A stretch of 64,000 bases of DNA from Pseudomonas congelans (GCF_900103225.1 NZ_FNJH01000011.1:1-64000), one strand, 5' to 3'. Counted from the stretch's first letter, positions 1 through 10,340 are shown. Numbers and translations: made by a program. The notes: generated from the letters alone by a model not told the origin.

Positions 1-99
1 CATTGGAACCACCTGATCCCATCCCGAACTCAGTAGTGAAACGATGTATCGCCGATGGTAGTGTGGGGTTTCCCCATGTGAGAGTAGGTCATCGTCAAG
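1..99 (+). rRNA. rrf: 5S ribosomal RNA, 3' part (5' end outside window)
   Basis: The first ~99 bases match the body and 3' end of a gammaproteobacterial 5S rRNA: the loop segment CCATCCCGAACTCAG, the GTGTGGGGTTTCCCCATGTG hairpin and the closing AGAGTAGGTCATCGTCAAG. Roughly the first 20 nt of the gene are missing. It marks the end of an rRNA operon. The exact 3' end is known only to within a few bases. Confidence 0.95.
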
Positions 100-111
100 A
101 TTGAATTCCAG

Positions 112-144
112 AAACCCTCTTCGCTTACGCGTCGAGGGTTTTTG
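112..144 (+). terminator. Rho-independent terminator of the rRNA operon
   Basis: The inverted repeat AAACCCTC / GAGGGTTT (112-119 with 134-141) is followed by a short T run, just downstream of the 5S rRNA. This is the usual arrangement at the end of an rrn operon. Confidence 0.85.
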
Positions 145-294
145 TTTGTCTGGGGTTTGAGAAACCTCTGCACTCTCCTGAACTCATAACTCCATCTCTC
201 CGGCAGTCATCCAGACCCACGTGCTTATGGCAATCCGGCGCGCTTGCCCTTATGGTTCGGCATCAGGTTCCACGCACCCGTCAAGGAAGCAAGC

Positions 295-3200
295 ATGTCC
301 GTTACAACCTCTCTGAGTGCAGGCTTCATGGTGGTTCAAGGCAACCGCCCGGATGAACTGCGCAGTCTGGTTGTGTCCTGGATGCGGCGATATCCATTGG
401 CGCCCCTGGAAAACGAGATTGCTCTGGTGCAGAGCAACGGCATTGCGCAATGGCTGAAGCTGGCCTTGGCCGAAGATGCTCAGGATGAAGATAACGGTGG
501 CTGTGGTATCGCTGCCGCCATAGACGTCCAGTTGCCCGGCAGTTTCATGTGGACGCTGTATCGCATGGTGCTGGGAGGGGATGAGATTCCCCAGACTTCG
601 TTGCTCGACAAGACCCCTTTGACTTGGCGCTTGATGCGCTTGTTGCCCTCGCTGATCAATCAGCCACACTTCGAGCCTCTGCAGCGCTTTCTGACCGACG
701 ACACTGACCTGCGCAAGCGCTATCAATTGTCCGAACGCCTGTCCGATCTGTTCGACCAATATCAGGTTTACCGCGCTGACTGGCTGGAAGACTGGGCCGC
801 TGGTCGCCATCAATTGCGCGACGTACTAGGCCAGTCCAGACCACTGTCAGCCGCCAATTGCTGGCAAGCCGAACTGTGGCGCGCGCTGCTGGATGATGTC
901 GGTGCTGAAGGGATGTCGCAGAGCCGCGCAGGCGTGCATCAACGCTTCATCGAGCGCATCGGCAACATGACCGAAGCGCCGCCGGGCTTGCCGGCACGGG
1001 TCATCGTTTTCGGCATTTCGTCACTGCCGGCACAAGCACTCGAGGCGTTGGCAGGGCTGGCCAGATTCAGTCAGGTTCTGCTCTGTGTCCACAATCCGTG
1101 CCGTCACCACTGGACCGATATCGTTGCTGACAAGGACCTGCTGCGTCACCAGTACAAGCGCCAGGCGCGCAAGAGCGGGATGCCGATGGTCCTCGACCCG
1201 CAAGCGCTGCATCAGCATGCTCACCCCTTGCTCGCGGCCTGGGGCAAGCAGGGACGTGATTACATCAACCTGCTCGACAGCCATGACGACCCACGCAGCT
1301 ACCGCTCCTCGTTCAAGGACGAGCGCATTGACCTGTTCAGTGACACGGAGCCCACCACCCTGCTGAACCAGTTGCAGGACGATATTCTCGAGCTGCGTCC
1401 GCTGGATGAGACCCGTGAGCTCTGGCCGGCAGTCGATCCTCTTGAGGATCGCTCGATCCGCTTCCATGTGGCGCACAGCGCACAGCGCGAAGTGGAGGTG
1501 CTGCATGACCAGCTATTGGCGAGATTCAGCAAAGACCCCGGCCTGCGCCCGCGTGACGTGATTGTCATGGTCCCGGACATCGACAGCTATGCCCCGCACA
1601 TACGAGCGGTATTCGGGCAGATCGAACGCGAAGATCGTCGCTTCATACCCTTCACGCTGGCTGACCAGGGCCAGCGCGGCCGCGAGCCGTTGCTGATTGC
1701 TGTCGAGCATCTGCTCAAACTCCCGGACAGCCGTTTTCCGGTCAGCGAAATTCTTGACCTTCTGGACGTTCCAGCCTTGCGAGCACGCTTCAGGATTCAG
1801 GAGCGTGACCTGCCAACGCTGCATCGCTGGATAGAAGGCGCAGGCATTCGTTGGGGCCTTAATGCTCAACAGCGTGCAGGTCTGGGACTGCCTGATGCCC
1901 TTGAGCAGAACAGCTGGCATTTCGGCCTGCGCCGAATGTTGCTGGGTTACGCCGTAGGGGCCGGTGCAGCTTACGACGGTATCGAGCCTTACGATGAGAT
2001 CGGCGGGCTTGATGCGGCGTTGATCGGTCCGCTGGTCGCGCTGATTGACGCTCTCCAGGTCGCTCATACGGAGTTGTCGACACCCACGACTCCTGAAGCG
2101 TGGGGTGCCCGCCTGCAATCCTTGCTGCAGTTGTTCTTCCTCGCCGACAGCGAGCATGACGACTACCTGCTTGCCCAGCTGGAAACACTGCGCGAGAACT
2201 GGCTGGAAACCTGTGCAACGGTAAGGCTGACCGATGAACTGCCGCTGACCGTTGTGCGTGAGGCGTGGCTGGCCGGGCTCGACCAAGGGCGCCTGTCCCA
2301 GCGTTTTCTGGCGGGCTCGGTCAACTTCTGCACGCTGATGCCCATGCGTGCCATCCCGTTCAAAGTGGTCTGTCTGCTCGGTATGAACGACGGCGATTAC
2401 CCGCGCGCGCAACCGCCGCTGGATTTCGACCTGATGGGCAGTGATTACCGCCCCGGCGACCGTTCCCGACGTGAAGACGATCGCTACCTGTTGCTGGAAG
2501 CGCTGCTCTCGGCCAGAGACCAGTTGTATATCAGCTGGGTTGGCCACAGCATTCGTGACAACAGTGAGCGTCCTGCTTCGGTGCTGATCGGTCAGCTGCG
2601 CGATCACCTCGCCAGCGGCTGGAAGCTGGCTGGCGAGACCGATCCGGACGTTAAACAGGATGATGAGCGCTTGCTGAAAGCCCTGACGGTGAATCACCCA
2701 TTGCAACCCTTCAGCGCCAATTACTTCCACGCCGGCACGGGGTACTTCAGCTTCGCACGCGAGTGGCGCCTGCTGCATGAAACCGACCTTCAGCTGCCCG
2801 TGCCCCAAGCGCTGCCCGCTCATGAACAGGAAGAACCGCTGTCCATTGCGCAGTTGCAGGATTTCCTGAGAAATCCGGTAAAGCACTTCTTCAGCCAGCG
2901 CCTGAAGATCTATTTCGAAGTCGCTGAAGCGCCGCTCGCCGATGAGGAACCGTTCGTGCTCGACGCCCTTGAGCGCTACGGCCTGAGTGAAAGCCTGCTT
3001 GGCGCTGGCATGTCCTCGCCGGACGACATGGATGCTGCTCTGCAGACTCAGGCGCTGAAACTGCAAGCCAGTGGTCTGCTGCCGCTCGCAGGTTTCGGCA
3101 CCTTGATGCAGAGCGAACTGATCGAGCCGCTGCCGGACGTACTCAGGCGCTACCACGATCTGTTGACCCTCTGGCCCGAGACCCTGAGCAGCGCTTTACC

Positions 3201-3768
3201 GATCGGTTTCAGCCATGCGGGTGTCAGCATCGACGGCTGGCTGGGCGGGCTGCACCGTAACGCCCGCAGCGAGCTGTTGCTGGTCACCGCCATTCCCAAC
3301 AGCATCGGTTCGAAAAAGACCCGCAAGTGGCACCGGCTGATTCGGCCGTGGGTCAATCACCTGGTGGCGTGCGCCTGTGGTCTGCCGTTGAGCACGGCGC
3401 TGGTCGCCAGTGATGAAACCCTGATGCTTGAGCCGCTGGACAAGGCAGCCGCCGTGACTACCCTCAATCACTTGCTGACGGCCTGGCTGCGCGGCATGCA
3501 GGAACCTCTTCCGATCGCTGTCAAAACCGCCTTTGCCTGGTTGGGCCAGCCCGCCGACAAAGCCGAAGCGGCCGCCCGCAAAGCCTACGAAGGTGACGGA
3601 CAGACCACCGATGGCGAGCGTCGCGAAAGCACGGCACTGGCTCGGCAGTTCCCGGACTTTGACGCACTGATGGACAGTGAAGAATTTGCAGGCTGGTGCG
3701 AGACGCTTTACAAACCGATTTACGACGCGCCCTGGCAGTCGTTGTCCGGCGGAGAAGGCAGCGCATGA
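295..3768 (+). CDS. recC: RecBCD enzyme subunit RecC (exodeoxyribonuclease V gamma chain)
   Basis: RecC is the subunit of the RecBCD helicase-nuclease that recognises Chi and splits the strands during double-strand break repair. The product is about 1157 aa, normal for pseudomonad RecC. It shows the family N-terminus (VVQGNRPDELRSLV), the inactive helicase-like region with VCLLGMNDGDYPR near the middle, and a C-terminal nuclease-like fold without catalytic residues. The start at 295 is preferred over an in-frame codon at 244 because AAGGA lies 7-11 bases before it and homologues begin here. The stop overlaps the recB start (ATGA), so the two are translationally coupled in a recC-recB-recD operon. 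Confidence 0.96.
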   Translation: MSVTTSLSAGFMVVQGNRPDELRSLVVSWMRRYPLAPLENEIALVQSNGIAQWLKLALAEDAQDEDNGGCGIAAAIDVQLPGSFMWTLYRMVLGGDEIPQTSLLDKTPLTWRLMRLLPSLINQPHFEPLQRFLTDDTDLRKRYQLSERLSDLFDQYQVYRADWLEDWAAGRHQLRDVLGQSRPLSAANCWQAELWRALLDDVGAEGMSQSRAGVHQRFIERIGNMTEAPPGLPARVIVFGISSLPAQALEALAGLARFSQVLLCVHNPCRHHWTDIVADKDLLRHQYKRQARKSGMPMVLDPQALHQHAHPLLAAWGKQGRDYINLLDSHDDPRSYRSSFKDERIDLFSDTEPTTLLNQLQDDILELRPLDETRELWPAVDPLEDRSIRFHVAHSAQREVEVLHDQLLARFSKDPGLRPRDVIVMVPDIDSYAPHIRAVFGQIEREDRRFIPFTLADQGQRGREPLLIAVEHLLKLPDSRFPVSEILDLLDVPALRARFRIQERDLPTLHRWIEGAGIRWGLNAQQRAGLGLPDALEQNSWHFGLRRMLLGYAVGAGAAYDGIEPYDEIGGLDAALIGPLVALIDALQVAHTELSTPTTPEAWGARLQSLLQLFFLADSEHDDYLLAQLETLRENWLETCATVRLTDELPLTVVREAWLAGLDQGRLSQRFLAGSVNFCTLMPMRAIPFKVVCLLGMNDGDYPRAQPPLDFDLMGSDYRPGDRSRREDDRYLLLEALLSARDQLYISWVGHSIRDNSERPASVLIGQLRDHLASGWKLAGETDPDVKQDDERLLKALTVNHPLQPFSANYFHAGTGYFSFAREWRLLHETDLQLPVPQALPAHEQEEPLSIAQLQDFLRNPVKHFFSQRLKIYFEVAEAPLADEEPFVLDALERYGLSESLLGAGMSSPDDMDAALQTQALKLQASGLLPLAGFGTLMQSELIEPLPDVLRRYHDLLTLWPETLSSALPIGFSHAGVSIDGWLGGLHRNARSELLLVTAIPNSIGSKKTRKWHRLIRPWVNHLVACACGLPLSTALVASDETLMLEPLDKAAAVTTLNHLLTAWLRGMQEPLPIAVKTAFAWLGQPADKAEAAARKAYEGDGQTTDGERRESTALARQFPDFDALMDSEEFAGWCETLYKPIYDAPWQSLSGGEGSA

Positions 3769-6700
3769 GCGAGCAATCCCTTCCACTCGCGCTGCGCTTT
3801 CCACTGCGCGGCAGCCAGTTGATCGAGGCCAGCGCCGGCACCGGCAAGACTTTCACCATCTCCGCTCTGTACTTGCGTCTGGTACTCGGCCACGGCACCG
3901 AGCAGTCCGGCTTTGGTCGTGAACTGCTGCCGCCGCAGATCCTTGTGGTGACCTTCACCGACGCCGCGACCAAAGAGTTGCGAGACAGAATTCGTACCCG
4001 GTTGGCGGAGGCTGCGCGGTTCTTTCGTGACGAGATCGCCGCCCCCGATGGCCTGATTGCCGAGCTGCGTGAGCAGTTCGACGCGTCGCTATGGCCAGCC
4101 TGCGCCAGCCGTCTGGACATTGCCGCACAGTGGATGGACGAGGCCGCGGTCTCGACCATCCACAGTTGGTGCCAGCGCATGTTGCGCGAGCACGCATTCG
4201 ACAGCGGCAGCCTGTTCACCCAGACGCTGGAAACCGACCACAGCGATTTGCTCGGCGAAGTCCTGCGCGATTACTGGCGACGCTTCTGCTACCCCATGAG
4301 CGGCGACGCATTGCTCTGGGTGCGGGAAAACCTCAGCGGCCCGGCAGCGTTATTGCCGCGTGTACGAGGTCTGTTCGGGCGTGAGCGCAGTCCTCTCACG
4401 CAGGAACCGGCCGAACTGATCGCGGCATCATTGCAAGAGCGCCGGGCAGCGCTTGCCGCGCTGAAAGCGCCTTGGGCCGTGTGGGCTGACGAGCTGTATG
4501 CGCTCTGTCAGGACGCCGTCGCCCGCAAGGCTGTCGATGGCCGCAAGATGCAGGAACGCTACTTCAAACCCTGGTTTGAAAAGCTTGCCGCCTGGGCTGC
4601 TGACGACACGCAGGAAGCGCTGGACCTGGGCACTGGTTTCACTCGTCTGACCCCTGAAGGTATTGCTGAAGCCTGGAAGAGCGATCCACCTGCGCACCCG
4701 GCCTTCGAGGCGATGGCACAGCTGAAGGCGGCGCTCGACGGCTTGCCCAAACCGGATGCTGCCGTGTTGCAGCATGCGGCGCAGTGGGTCAGCGCGCGCT
4801 TTGAAGAAGAGAAGCGTCGCCGTGCCGAGATGGGCTTTGATGACATGCTGCTCAGGCTCGACGCCGCCCTGCATGGCGCTGGCGGCGAGCGTCTGGCCAC
4901 CCTGATTCGCGAACAGTTTCCGGTGGCGTTGATCGACGAATTCCAGGACACCGACCCGGTCCAGTACCGGATCTTCGACAGCATCTATCGTCTCGAGGCC
5001 AACGATGAGCAGACCGGGCTGTTCCTGATTGGCGACCCGAAGCAGGCGATCTATGCCTTTCGCGGCGCCGATATCTACACCTACCTGCGTGCCCGCCAGG
5101 CCACCGATGGCCGTTGGCATACCCTGGACACCAACTACCGCTCCAGTCATGCGATGGTCGACTCGGTCAACCATGTCTTCACGCGCGCAGAGCAACGTGA
5201 ACAAGGTCGCGGTGCGTTCCTGTTTCGTGACGAGCAAGGCAATCAGGTACCGTTCTCCGATGCGCTGGCGCAAGGCCGCAAAGAGACACTGCACGTCGAC
5301 GGTGCACCCCTGACGGCGCTGACGGTCTGGCATCTGCAGAGCGACCAGCCGGTGTCCGGCGTGGTTTATCGTCAACAGTTGGCAGCCAGTTGCGCCAGCG
5401 AGATCGTGCGTCTGCTCAATGCCGGTCAGCAGGACCGTGCCGGTTTCGTCACGCCCGACAACGCACTGCGCGGGCTGCGTCCGGCCGACATTGCGATTCT
5501 GGTCCGCGACGGCAAGGAAGCGCAGGCGGTGCGTCAGCAACTGACCACGCGTGGTGTGCGCAGCGTGTACCTGTCCGACAAGGATTCGGTGTTCGCCGCT
5601 CAGGAAGCCCACGACCTGCTGTCCTGGCTCAAGGCCTGTGCCGAGCCGGACTCCGAACGCACGCTGCGTGCCGCGCTGGCGTGTATCACGCTGGACCTGC
5701 CGCTGGCCGAGCTGGAACGCCTGAATCAGGACGAACTGGCGTGGGAGCGGCGCGTTATGCAGTTTCGTGGCTATCGCGCCATATGGCGCAGCCAGGGTGT
5801 GCTGCCGATGCTGCGCCGTCTGCTGCACGACTTTGCCCTGCCACAGACCTTGATGACCCGCAACGACGGCGAGCGAGTACTCACCAACCTGCTGCACCTG
5901 TCTGAATTGTTGCAGCAGGCTGCCGCCGAGCTGGATGGCGAACAGGCGCTGATCCGTCATCTGGGCGACCACCTGGCACTCTCCGGTCAGGCCGGAGAGG
6001 AGCAGATCCTGCGTCTGGAAAGCGACGAGCAACTGGTCAAGGTGGTCACTATCCACAAGTCCAAGGGGCTGCAGTACCCGCTGGTGTTCCTGCCGTTCAT
6101 TTGCTCGTCGAAGCCTGTGGACGGCAGTCGCCTGCCGTTGCAGTTTCATGACGCCGACGGCAAGTCCCAGATCAGCCTGCAGCCTACCGAGGCGCTGATT
6201 CAACAAGCCGATGACGAACGTCTGGCCGAAGACCTGCGCTTGCTTTACGTTGCCCTCACCCGATCGGAACATGCCTGCTGGCTGGGCGTCGCCGACCTCA
6301 AGCGTGGCAATGCCAACACCTCGATGCTGCATCGTTCGGCACTGGGTTACCTGCTGGGCGGTGGCGCAGCGCTGGCCGAGTCGACGGAGTTGAGCGTCTG
6401 GCTGCGTGATCTGGCCCAGGGGTGTGAGGCGATTGCCTTGCAGCCCGTTCCTGAACCCACCGACGAGCACTTCAGTGCGCCGCGCAACGCAGCGGCGCTG
6501 GTCAAGCTGCTGGTGCCCAAACGCCGCGCTGCCGAGAACTGGTGGATCGCGTCCTACAGTGCCCTGCGTATCGGCGACACGGTAACGGCCGGTGCCGATG
6601 AATCACCTGACAGCCCGCAGGCACAGAAACTGTTCGACGATGAGCGCCTGGACCCCGAAGCCCCGCGCGACATCCTGACCAGCGGCGGCGATATCCATCG

Positions 6701-7457
6701 TTTTCCGCGTGGCCCCAATCCCGGCACCTTTCTGCACGGGCTGCTTGAGTGGGCTGGCAACGAAGGTTTTGCGATGACGGCACACGCGCCGGAGAAACTG
6801 CAGGACGCCGTCGCCCGGCGCTGCAATCGGCGCGGTTGGGCAGGCTGGATCAATACCCTGAGCGATTGGCTGCAACACATGCTGAACATGCCGATGCGCC
6901 TGTCACCGGATGCTGCACCGGTGGCCCTGAGCGAGCTGGATCAGCCCAATCAGTACCGTGTGGAAATGGAATTCTGGTTCGCCAGCAATAACGTCAACGT
7001 CGCGCAGATGGATGCCTTGGTGCGTCGCTTCACCCACGACAACGCACCGCGTGCTGCGACCGAGACGGTCTCGCTCAACGGCATGTTCAAGGGCTTTATC
7101 GACCTGACGTTCGAACACGAGGGCCGGTATTACGTGGCGGACTACAAGTCGAACTGGCTGGGCAGCGACGACAATGCGTACACCCAGTTGGCGATGGAAA
7201 CCGCCATTCTCGACAACCGCTACGACCTGCAATACGTCCTCTACCTGCTGGCCCTGCACCGTCAGCTCAAGGCGCGAATGGCCGATTACGATTACGACCA
7301 GCACATGGGCGGCGCGTTGTACCTGTTCCTGCGGGGCAGTCGCTCGGCCTCTCAGGGAGCGTATTTCACCCGTCCGCCACGTGAGCTGATCGAAAGTCTG
7401 GACCTGTTGTTTCAGGGCAAACCGATAGCGCATGACCTGCCGGGAGCATTGGCATGA
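3765..7457 (+). CDS. recB: RecBCD enzyme subunit RecB (exodeoxyribonuclease V beta chain)
   Basis: RecB is the 3'-5' helicase and the only nuclease of RecBCD. The 1230-aa product has a UvrD-type superfamily 1 helicase core: Walker A EASAGTGKT at about residues 21-29, Walker B LIDEFQDTDPVQ, and VVTIHKSKGLQYPLV motif. The C-terminal nuclease domain carries the active-site segment DYKSNWLG (D1126, K1128). The ATG overlaps the recC stop and the recB stop overlaps the recD start, both as ATGA, so the three subunits are made in a coupled way. No odd features; it appears intact. Confidence 0.97.
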   Translation: MSEQSLPLALRFPLRGSQLIEASAGTGKTFTISALYLRLVLGHGTEQSGFGRELLPPQILVVTFTDAATKELRDRIRTRLAEAARFFRDEIAAPDGLIAELREQFDASLWPACASRLDIAAQWMDEAAVSTIHSWCQRMLREHAFDSGSLFTQTLETDHSDLLGEVLRDYWRRFCYPMSGDALLWVRENLSGPAALLPRVRGLFGRERSPLTQEPAELIAASLQERRAALAALKAPWAVWADELYALCQDAVARKAVDGRKMQERYFKPWFEKLAAWAADDTQEALDLGTGFTRLTPEGIAEAWKSDPPAHPAFEAMAQLKAALDGLPKPDAAVLQHAAQWVSARFEEEKRRRAEMGFDDMLLRLDAALHGAGGERLATLIREQFPVALIDEFQDTDPVQYRIFDSIYRLEANDEQTGLFLIGDPKQAIYAFRGADIYTYLRARQATDGRWHTLDTNYRSSHAMVDSVNHVFTRAEQREQGRGAFLFRDEQGNQVPFSDALAQGRKETLHVDGAPLTALTVWHLQSDQPVSGVVYRQQLAASCASEIVRLLNAGQQDRAGFVTPDNALRGLRPADIAILVRDGKEAQAVRQQLTTRGVRSVYLSDKDSVFAAQEAHDLLSWLKACAEPDSERTLRAALACITLDLPLAELERLNQDELAWERRVMQFRGYRAIWRSQGVLPMLRRLLHDFALPQTLMTRNDGERVLTNLLHLSELLQQAAAELDGEQALIRHLGDHLALSGQAGEEQILRLESDEQLVKVVTIHKSKGLQYPLVFLPFICSSKPVDGSRLPLQFHDADGKSQISLQPTEALIQQADDERLAEDLRLLYVALTRSEHACWLGVADLKRGNANTSMLHRSALGYLLGGGAALAESTELSVWLRDLAQGCEAIALQPVPEPTDEHFSAPRNAAALVKLLVPKRRAAENWWIASYSALRIGDTVTAGADESPDSPQAQKLFDDERLDPEAPRDILTSGGDIHRFPRGPNPGTFLHGLLEWAGNEGFAMTAHAPEKLQDAVARRCNRRGWAGWINTLSDWLQHMLNMPMRLSPDAAPVALSELDQPNQYRVEMEFWFASNNVNVAQMDALVRRFTHDNAPRAATETVSLNGMFKGFIDLTFEHEGRYYVADYKSNWLGSDDNAYTQLAMETAILDNRYDLQYVLYLLALHRQLKARMADYDYDQHMGGALYLFLRGSRSASQGAYFTRPPRELIESLDLLFQGKPIAHDLPGALA

Positions 7458-9547
7458 GCCGCTCGTTCGATGATCTGTTGCCTACCGCGCTGGACGATAT
7501 CAGCCTCGCGGAGTTGAGCCCGCTGACGCGTGTCAGCGATCTGCTGATCCTGCTCGAACGTTGGGTCGAGCGCGGCTGGTTGCGTGCTCTGGACAAAGCG
7601 TTCGTCGCGTTCCTCAGTGATCTCGATCCGCAGGCCGATCCGTTGGTGCTGGTGGCTGCGGCGCTTACCAGCCATCAGCTCGGCCACGGTCACGTCTGCC
7701 TTGATCTGTACGAGACCCTCAAAGAACCGGACTTCGCCCTGTCACTGCCACCCGAAGGCGATCAGCAGAGCGCGCCGATGCTGCTGCCCTCACAACTGCT
7801 GGCAGCACTGGATGGCGCTGCCTGGTGTCAGGCGCTGGCAGACAGCATGCTGGTCGCCGAGGTCGGCGATTCAAGTGCCGAAGCGCGACAAAAACCATTG
7901 GTGCTGGCCGAGCGGCGTCTGTACCTACGTCGCTACTGGACTTACGAACGGCGTATCGCTGCAGCCTTGCGTCAGCGCCTGGCCCAGCGTGAAACGCCGC
8001 CGGAGGATTTGGCGCAGCAGCTCGACGCGTTGTTCGGTCCGGCCGATCCCTCGCCACAAGCCGTCATCGACTGGCAGAAACTTGCCTGCGCGCTGGCCAC
8101 CCGCAAGGGCTTCAGCATCATCACCGGCGGCCCCGGCACCGGCAAAACCACCACGGTGGTGCGCCTGCTGGCTTTGTTGCAGGCCCCGGCGGTACAGAGT
8201 GGCCAGCCGCTGCGCATCCGTCTCGCGGCACCTACCGGCAAGGCGGCGGCACGTCTGACCGAATCCATCAGCCAACAGGTGCAGAGCCTGGATGTCAGTG
8301 ACAACGTACGGCAGAAAATCCCCAGCGAAGTAACTACCGTCCACCGCTTGCTGGGCAGTCGCCCCGGTACCCGGCACTTCCGCCACCATGCGGGCAATTT
8401 ACTGCCGCTGGACGTGCTGGTGGTTGATGAAGCATCCATGATCGACCTGGAAATGATGGCCAATCTGCTCGACGCACTGCCGCCGCATGCACGCATGGTT
8501 CTGCTGGGTGACAAGGACCAGCTGGCGTCCGTTGAGGCGGGGGCGGTACTGGGGGATTTGTGCCGCGACGCCGAAGAAGGTTTCTACAGCCCCGATACCC
8601 AGGCCTGGCTTGAAGCCGTCAGCGGCGAAGACCTCGGCAAGGGCGGTTTGCGCCAGGGCGATGCGCAGCAGCATCCGTTGGCCCAGCAAGTGGTGATGCT
8701 GCGCCACTCGCGTCGCTTTGGCCAGGGCAGCGGCATCGGCCAGTTGGCCCGACTGGTCAACCAGCAACAGGACCAACAGGCCCGCGCGCTGCTGTCGGCA
8801 GGCAGTCATGACGACCTGTTCGCCCTGGCCCTCAAGGGCGAGCAGGACCTCAAGTTTGAACGCCTGGTTCTCGACGGTCTGGGCAGGGGCGAGCAAGGCC
8901 CGCAGGGTTACCGGCATTACCTGAACATACTCGCTGCCGAGCGTCCCGCCGATGATTCGGCACTGGACGACGCGTGCTGGACGCGTTGGGCGCGCTCGGT
9001 ACTCAGCGCCTTCGACGCCTTTCAATTGCTTTGTGCCGTACGCAAAGGCCCGTGGGGCGTGGAGGGTTTGAACCAGCGCATCACTCACGCGCTGTTCAGC
9101 GCGAAGCTGATCGAAAGCGAGCAGCAATGGTACGAAGGTCGCCCGGTGCTGATGACCCGCAACGACTATGGCCTCGGCCTTATGAACGGCGACATCGGCA
9201 TCACCTTGCGCCTGCCCGAGCGCGACGGCGATGGCAAACAGGTATTGCGCGTCGCCTTCCCCCGCAACGACGGCAGCGAAGGCGTACGCTTCGTCCTGCC
9301 CAGCCGCCTCAACGAGGTAGAAACCGTGTACGCCATGACCGTACACAAATCCCAGGGCTCGGAATTCGCCCATACCGCCCTGATCCTGCCCGAAGCGCTC
9401 AACCCGGTACTGACCAAGGAGCTCATCTACACCGGCATCACCCGCGCCAAGCACTGGTTCAGCCTGATCGAACCGCGCCAGGGCATATTCGAAGAAGCCC
9501 TGCGCCGCAAGGTCAAACGCCTGAGTGGGCTGATGCTGGGGCTTTGA
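7454..9547 (+). CDS. recD: RecBCD enzyme subunit RecD (exodeoxyribonuclease V alpha chain)
   Basis: RecD is the 5'-3' motor of RecBCD. The 697-aa protein has the RecD/TraI superfamily 1B helicase motifs: Walker A GGPGTGKTTTV near residues 225-235, Walker B VVDEASMID near 325, and the late motif TVHKSQGSEF near 630, followed by YTGITRAK. The start codon overlaps the recB stop (ATGA). It is the last gene of the recCBD operon; no clear terminator is visible after it and the downstream DNA is an accessory junction with a truncated NUDIX gene. Confidence 0.96.
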   Translation: MSRSFDDLLPTALDDISLAELSPLTRVSDLLILLERWVERGWLRALDKAFVAFLSDLDPQADPLVLVAAALTSHQLGHGHVCLDLYETLKEPDFALSLPPEGDQQSAPMLLPSQLLAALDGAAWCQALADSMLVAEVGDSSAEARQKPLVLAERRLYLRRYWTYERRIAAALRQRLAQRETPPEDLAQQLDALFGPADPSPQAVIDWQKLACALATRKGFSIITGGPGTGKTTTVVRLLALLQAPAVQSGQPLRIRLAAPTGKAAARLTESISQQVQSLDVSDNVRQKIPSEVTTVHRLLGSRPGTRHFRHHAGNLLPLDVLVVDEASMIDLEMMANLLDALPPHARMVLLGDKDQLASVEAGAVLGDLCRDAEEGFYSPDTQAWLEAVSGEDLGKGGLRQGDAQQHPLAQQVVMLRHSRRFGQGSGIGQLARLVNQQQDQQARALLSAGSHDDLFALALKGEQDLKFERLVLDGLGRGEQGPQGYRHYLNILAAERPADDSALDDACWTRWARSVLSAFDAFQLLCAVRKGPWGVEGLNQRITHALFSAKLIESEQQWYEGRPVLMTRNDYGLGLMNGDIGITLRLPERDGDGKQVLRVAFPRNDGSEGVRFVLPSRLNEVETVYAMTVHKSQGSEFAHTALILPEALNPVLTKELIYTGITRAKHWFSLIEPRQGIFEEALRRKVKRLSGLMLGL

Positions 9548-9666
9548 TCATGTCCGGGCTGTCCGGCGATTCTCTACCGGGCAGCACAGATACGACGTCT
9601 AGCGTCATAACCCCTATGCTCTTCAACCGGGTTAAGGGGCAACTGAAAAGGCCAAGGTGTAACTGC

Positions 9667-9900
9667 ATGGCGGCGGATAAAGCGTGTGCTGTGGTTCTGC
9701 GGAACCGGGGAGTGCTGGAAATTCTGGCATTTGAGCATCCGTTGGCGGGCCTGCAATTGGTCAAGGGCAGTGTGGAACCAGACGAGTCAAGTGGCGCGGC
9801 TGCTGTGCGGGAGTTAATGGAGGAGGCAGCTATTAGCTCCATCTACCAACGCAGTCATGGGAGTGTCTTTGTGTTTACTCATTGGCTGTGCCGAGTTTGA
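9667..9900 (+). pseudogene. Truncated NUDIX hydrolase remnant
   Basis: The 77-codon reading frame starts like a small Pseudomonas NUDIX hydrolase (MAADKACAVVLRNRGVLEI) and contains a near-complete Nudix box, with G..E and REL.EE in the right spacing at about residues 35-57. The conserved Gly of the EExGU segment is replaced by Ala. The frame ends about 20 residues after the box, in sequence that does not look like the family, whereas intact members are about 130-150 aa. The C-terminal half is therefore missing. It ends 20 bp before the stop of the opposing candidate immunity gene, consistent with a recombination breakpoint. The upstream in-frame codon at 9550 is possible but adds unfamiliar sequence. 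Confidence 0.7.
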
Positions 9901-9920
9901 CGTGGCGCTGGTAGCACGCC

Positions 9921-10340
9921 TCAGGGCTGGAAGGGGTCTGGTCGCCCCGGACACTGTTTCAGACGAGCAATGACGTCAGGCGCCGTCTTGGCTGTGTCGA
10001 TCCTGCCGATATCATCAAGATAGATGTCTATCATCCGCCCCCATTTCGGCGTTACGTAGAAACACCTCTGAAATCCCTTGTCGGTCCACCAGTCGAACCT
10101 CATGAAGAAGTCCCCATCAGGGAATATGTAGCTGAACTCAACGGCTGAGCCGCCTTGCCTGATATCGCCCCTGTGGATTCTGTCCTGAGTGTTCCACACG
10201 TATCGAAACTCCTCCTTGCTATTCGGAGAAAAATTGACCGCTACGACCGGAGAGGCAAAATACCAAAAAGCCACAGGAAGGATGACGAGTAGAAGAAGCA
10301 TCCAACGGCCATATCGGATCTTGGGTTTATGGACAGGCAT
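9921..10340 (-). CDS. Membrane-anchored small protein, candidate immunity protein for the PAAR toxin
   Basis: The 139-aa product has a short basic cytoplasmic head, one strong hydrophobic segment at about residues 12-33 (WMLLLLVILPVAFWYFASPV), and a soluble C-terminal part of about 100 residues. This suggests an inner-membrane protein with a periplasmic domain or an uncleaved signal anchor. The start at 10340 overlaps the last 14 bases of the upstream toxin gene. Tight 3' coupling to a PAAR toxin gene is the normal position of a cognate immunity gene, so that role is inferred from context. If correct, a periplasmic domain would suggest that the toxin acts in the periplasm. I do not recognise a named family. 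Confidence 0.65.
   Translation of the reverse strand: MPVHKPKIRYGRWMLLLLVILPVAFWYFASPVVAVNFSPNSKEEFRYVWNTQDRIHRGDIRQGGSAVEFSYIFPDGDFFMRFDWWTDKGFQRCFYVTPKWGRMIDIYLDDIGRIDTAKTAPDVIARLKQCPGRPDPFQP

Noticed and set aside
1513..3156. 547-codon minus-strand frame antisense to recC
   Set aside because: Long antisense frames are expected in GC-rich pseudomonad genes; recC on the plus strand explains the coding signal. Similar long antisense frames opposite recB, recD, ggt, ileS and clpB were rejected for the same reason.
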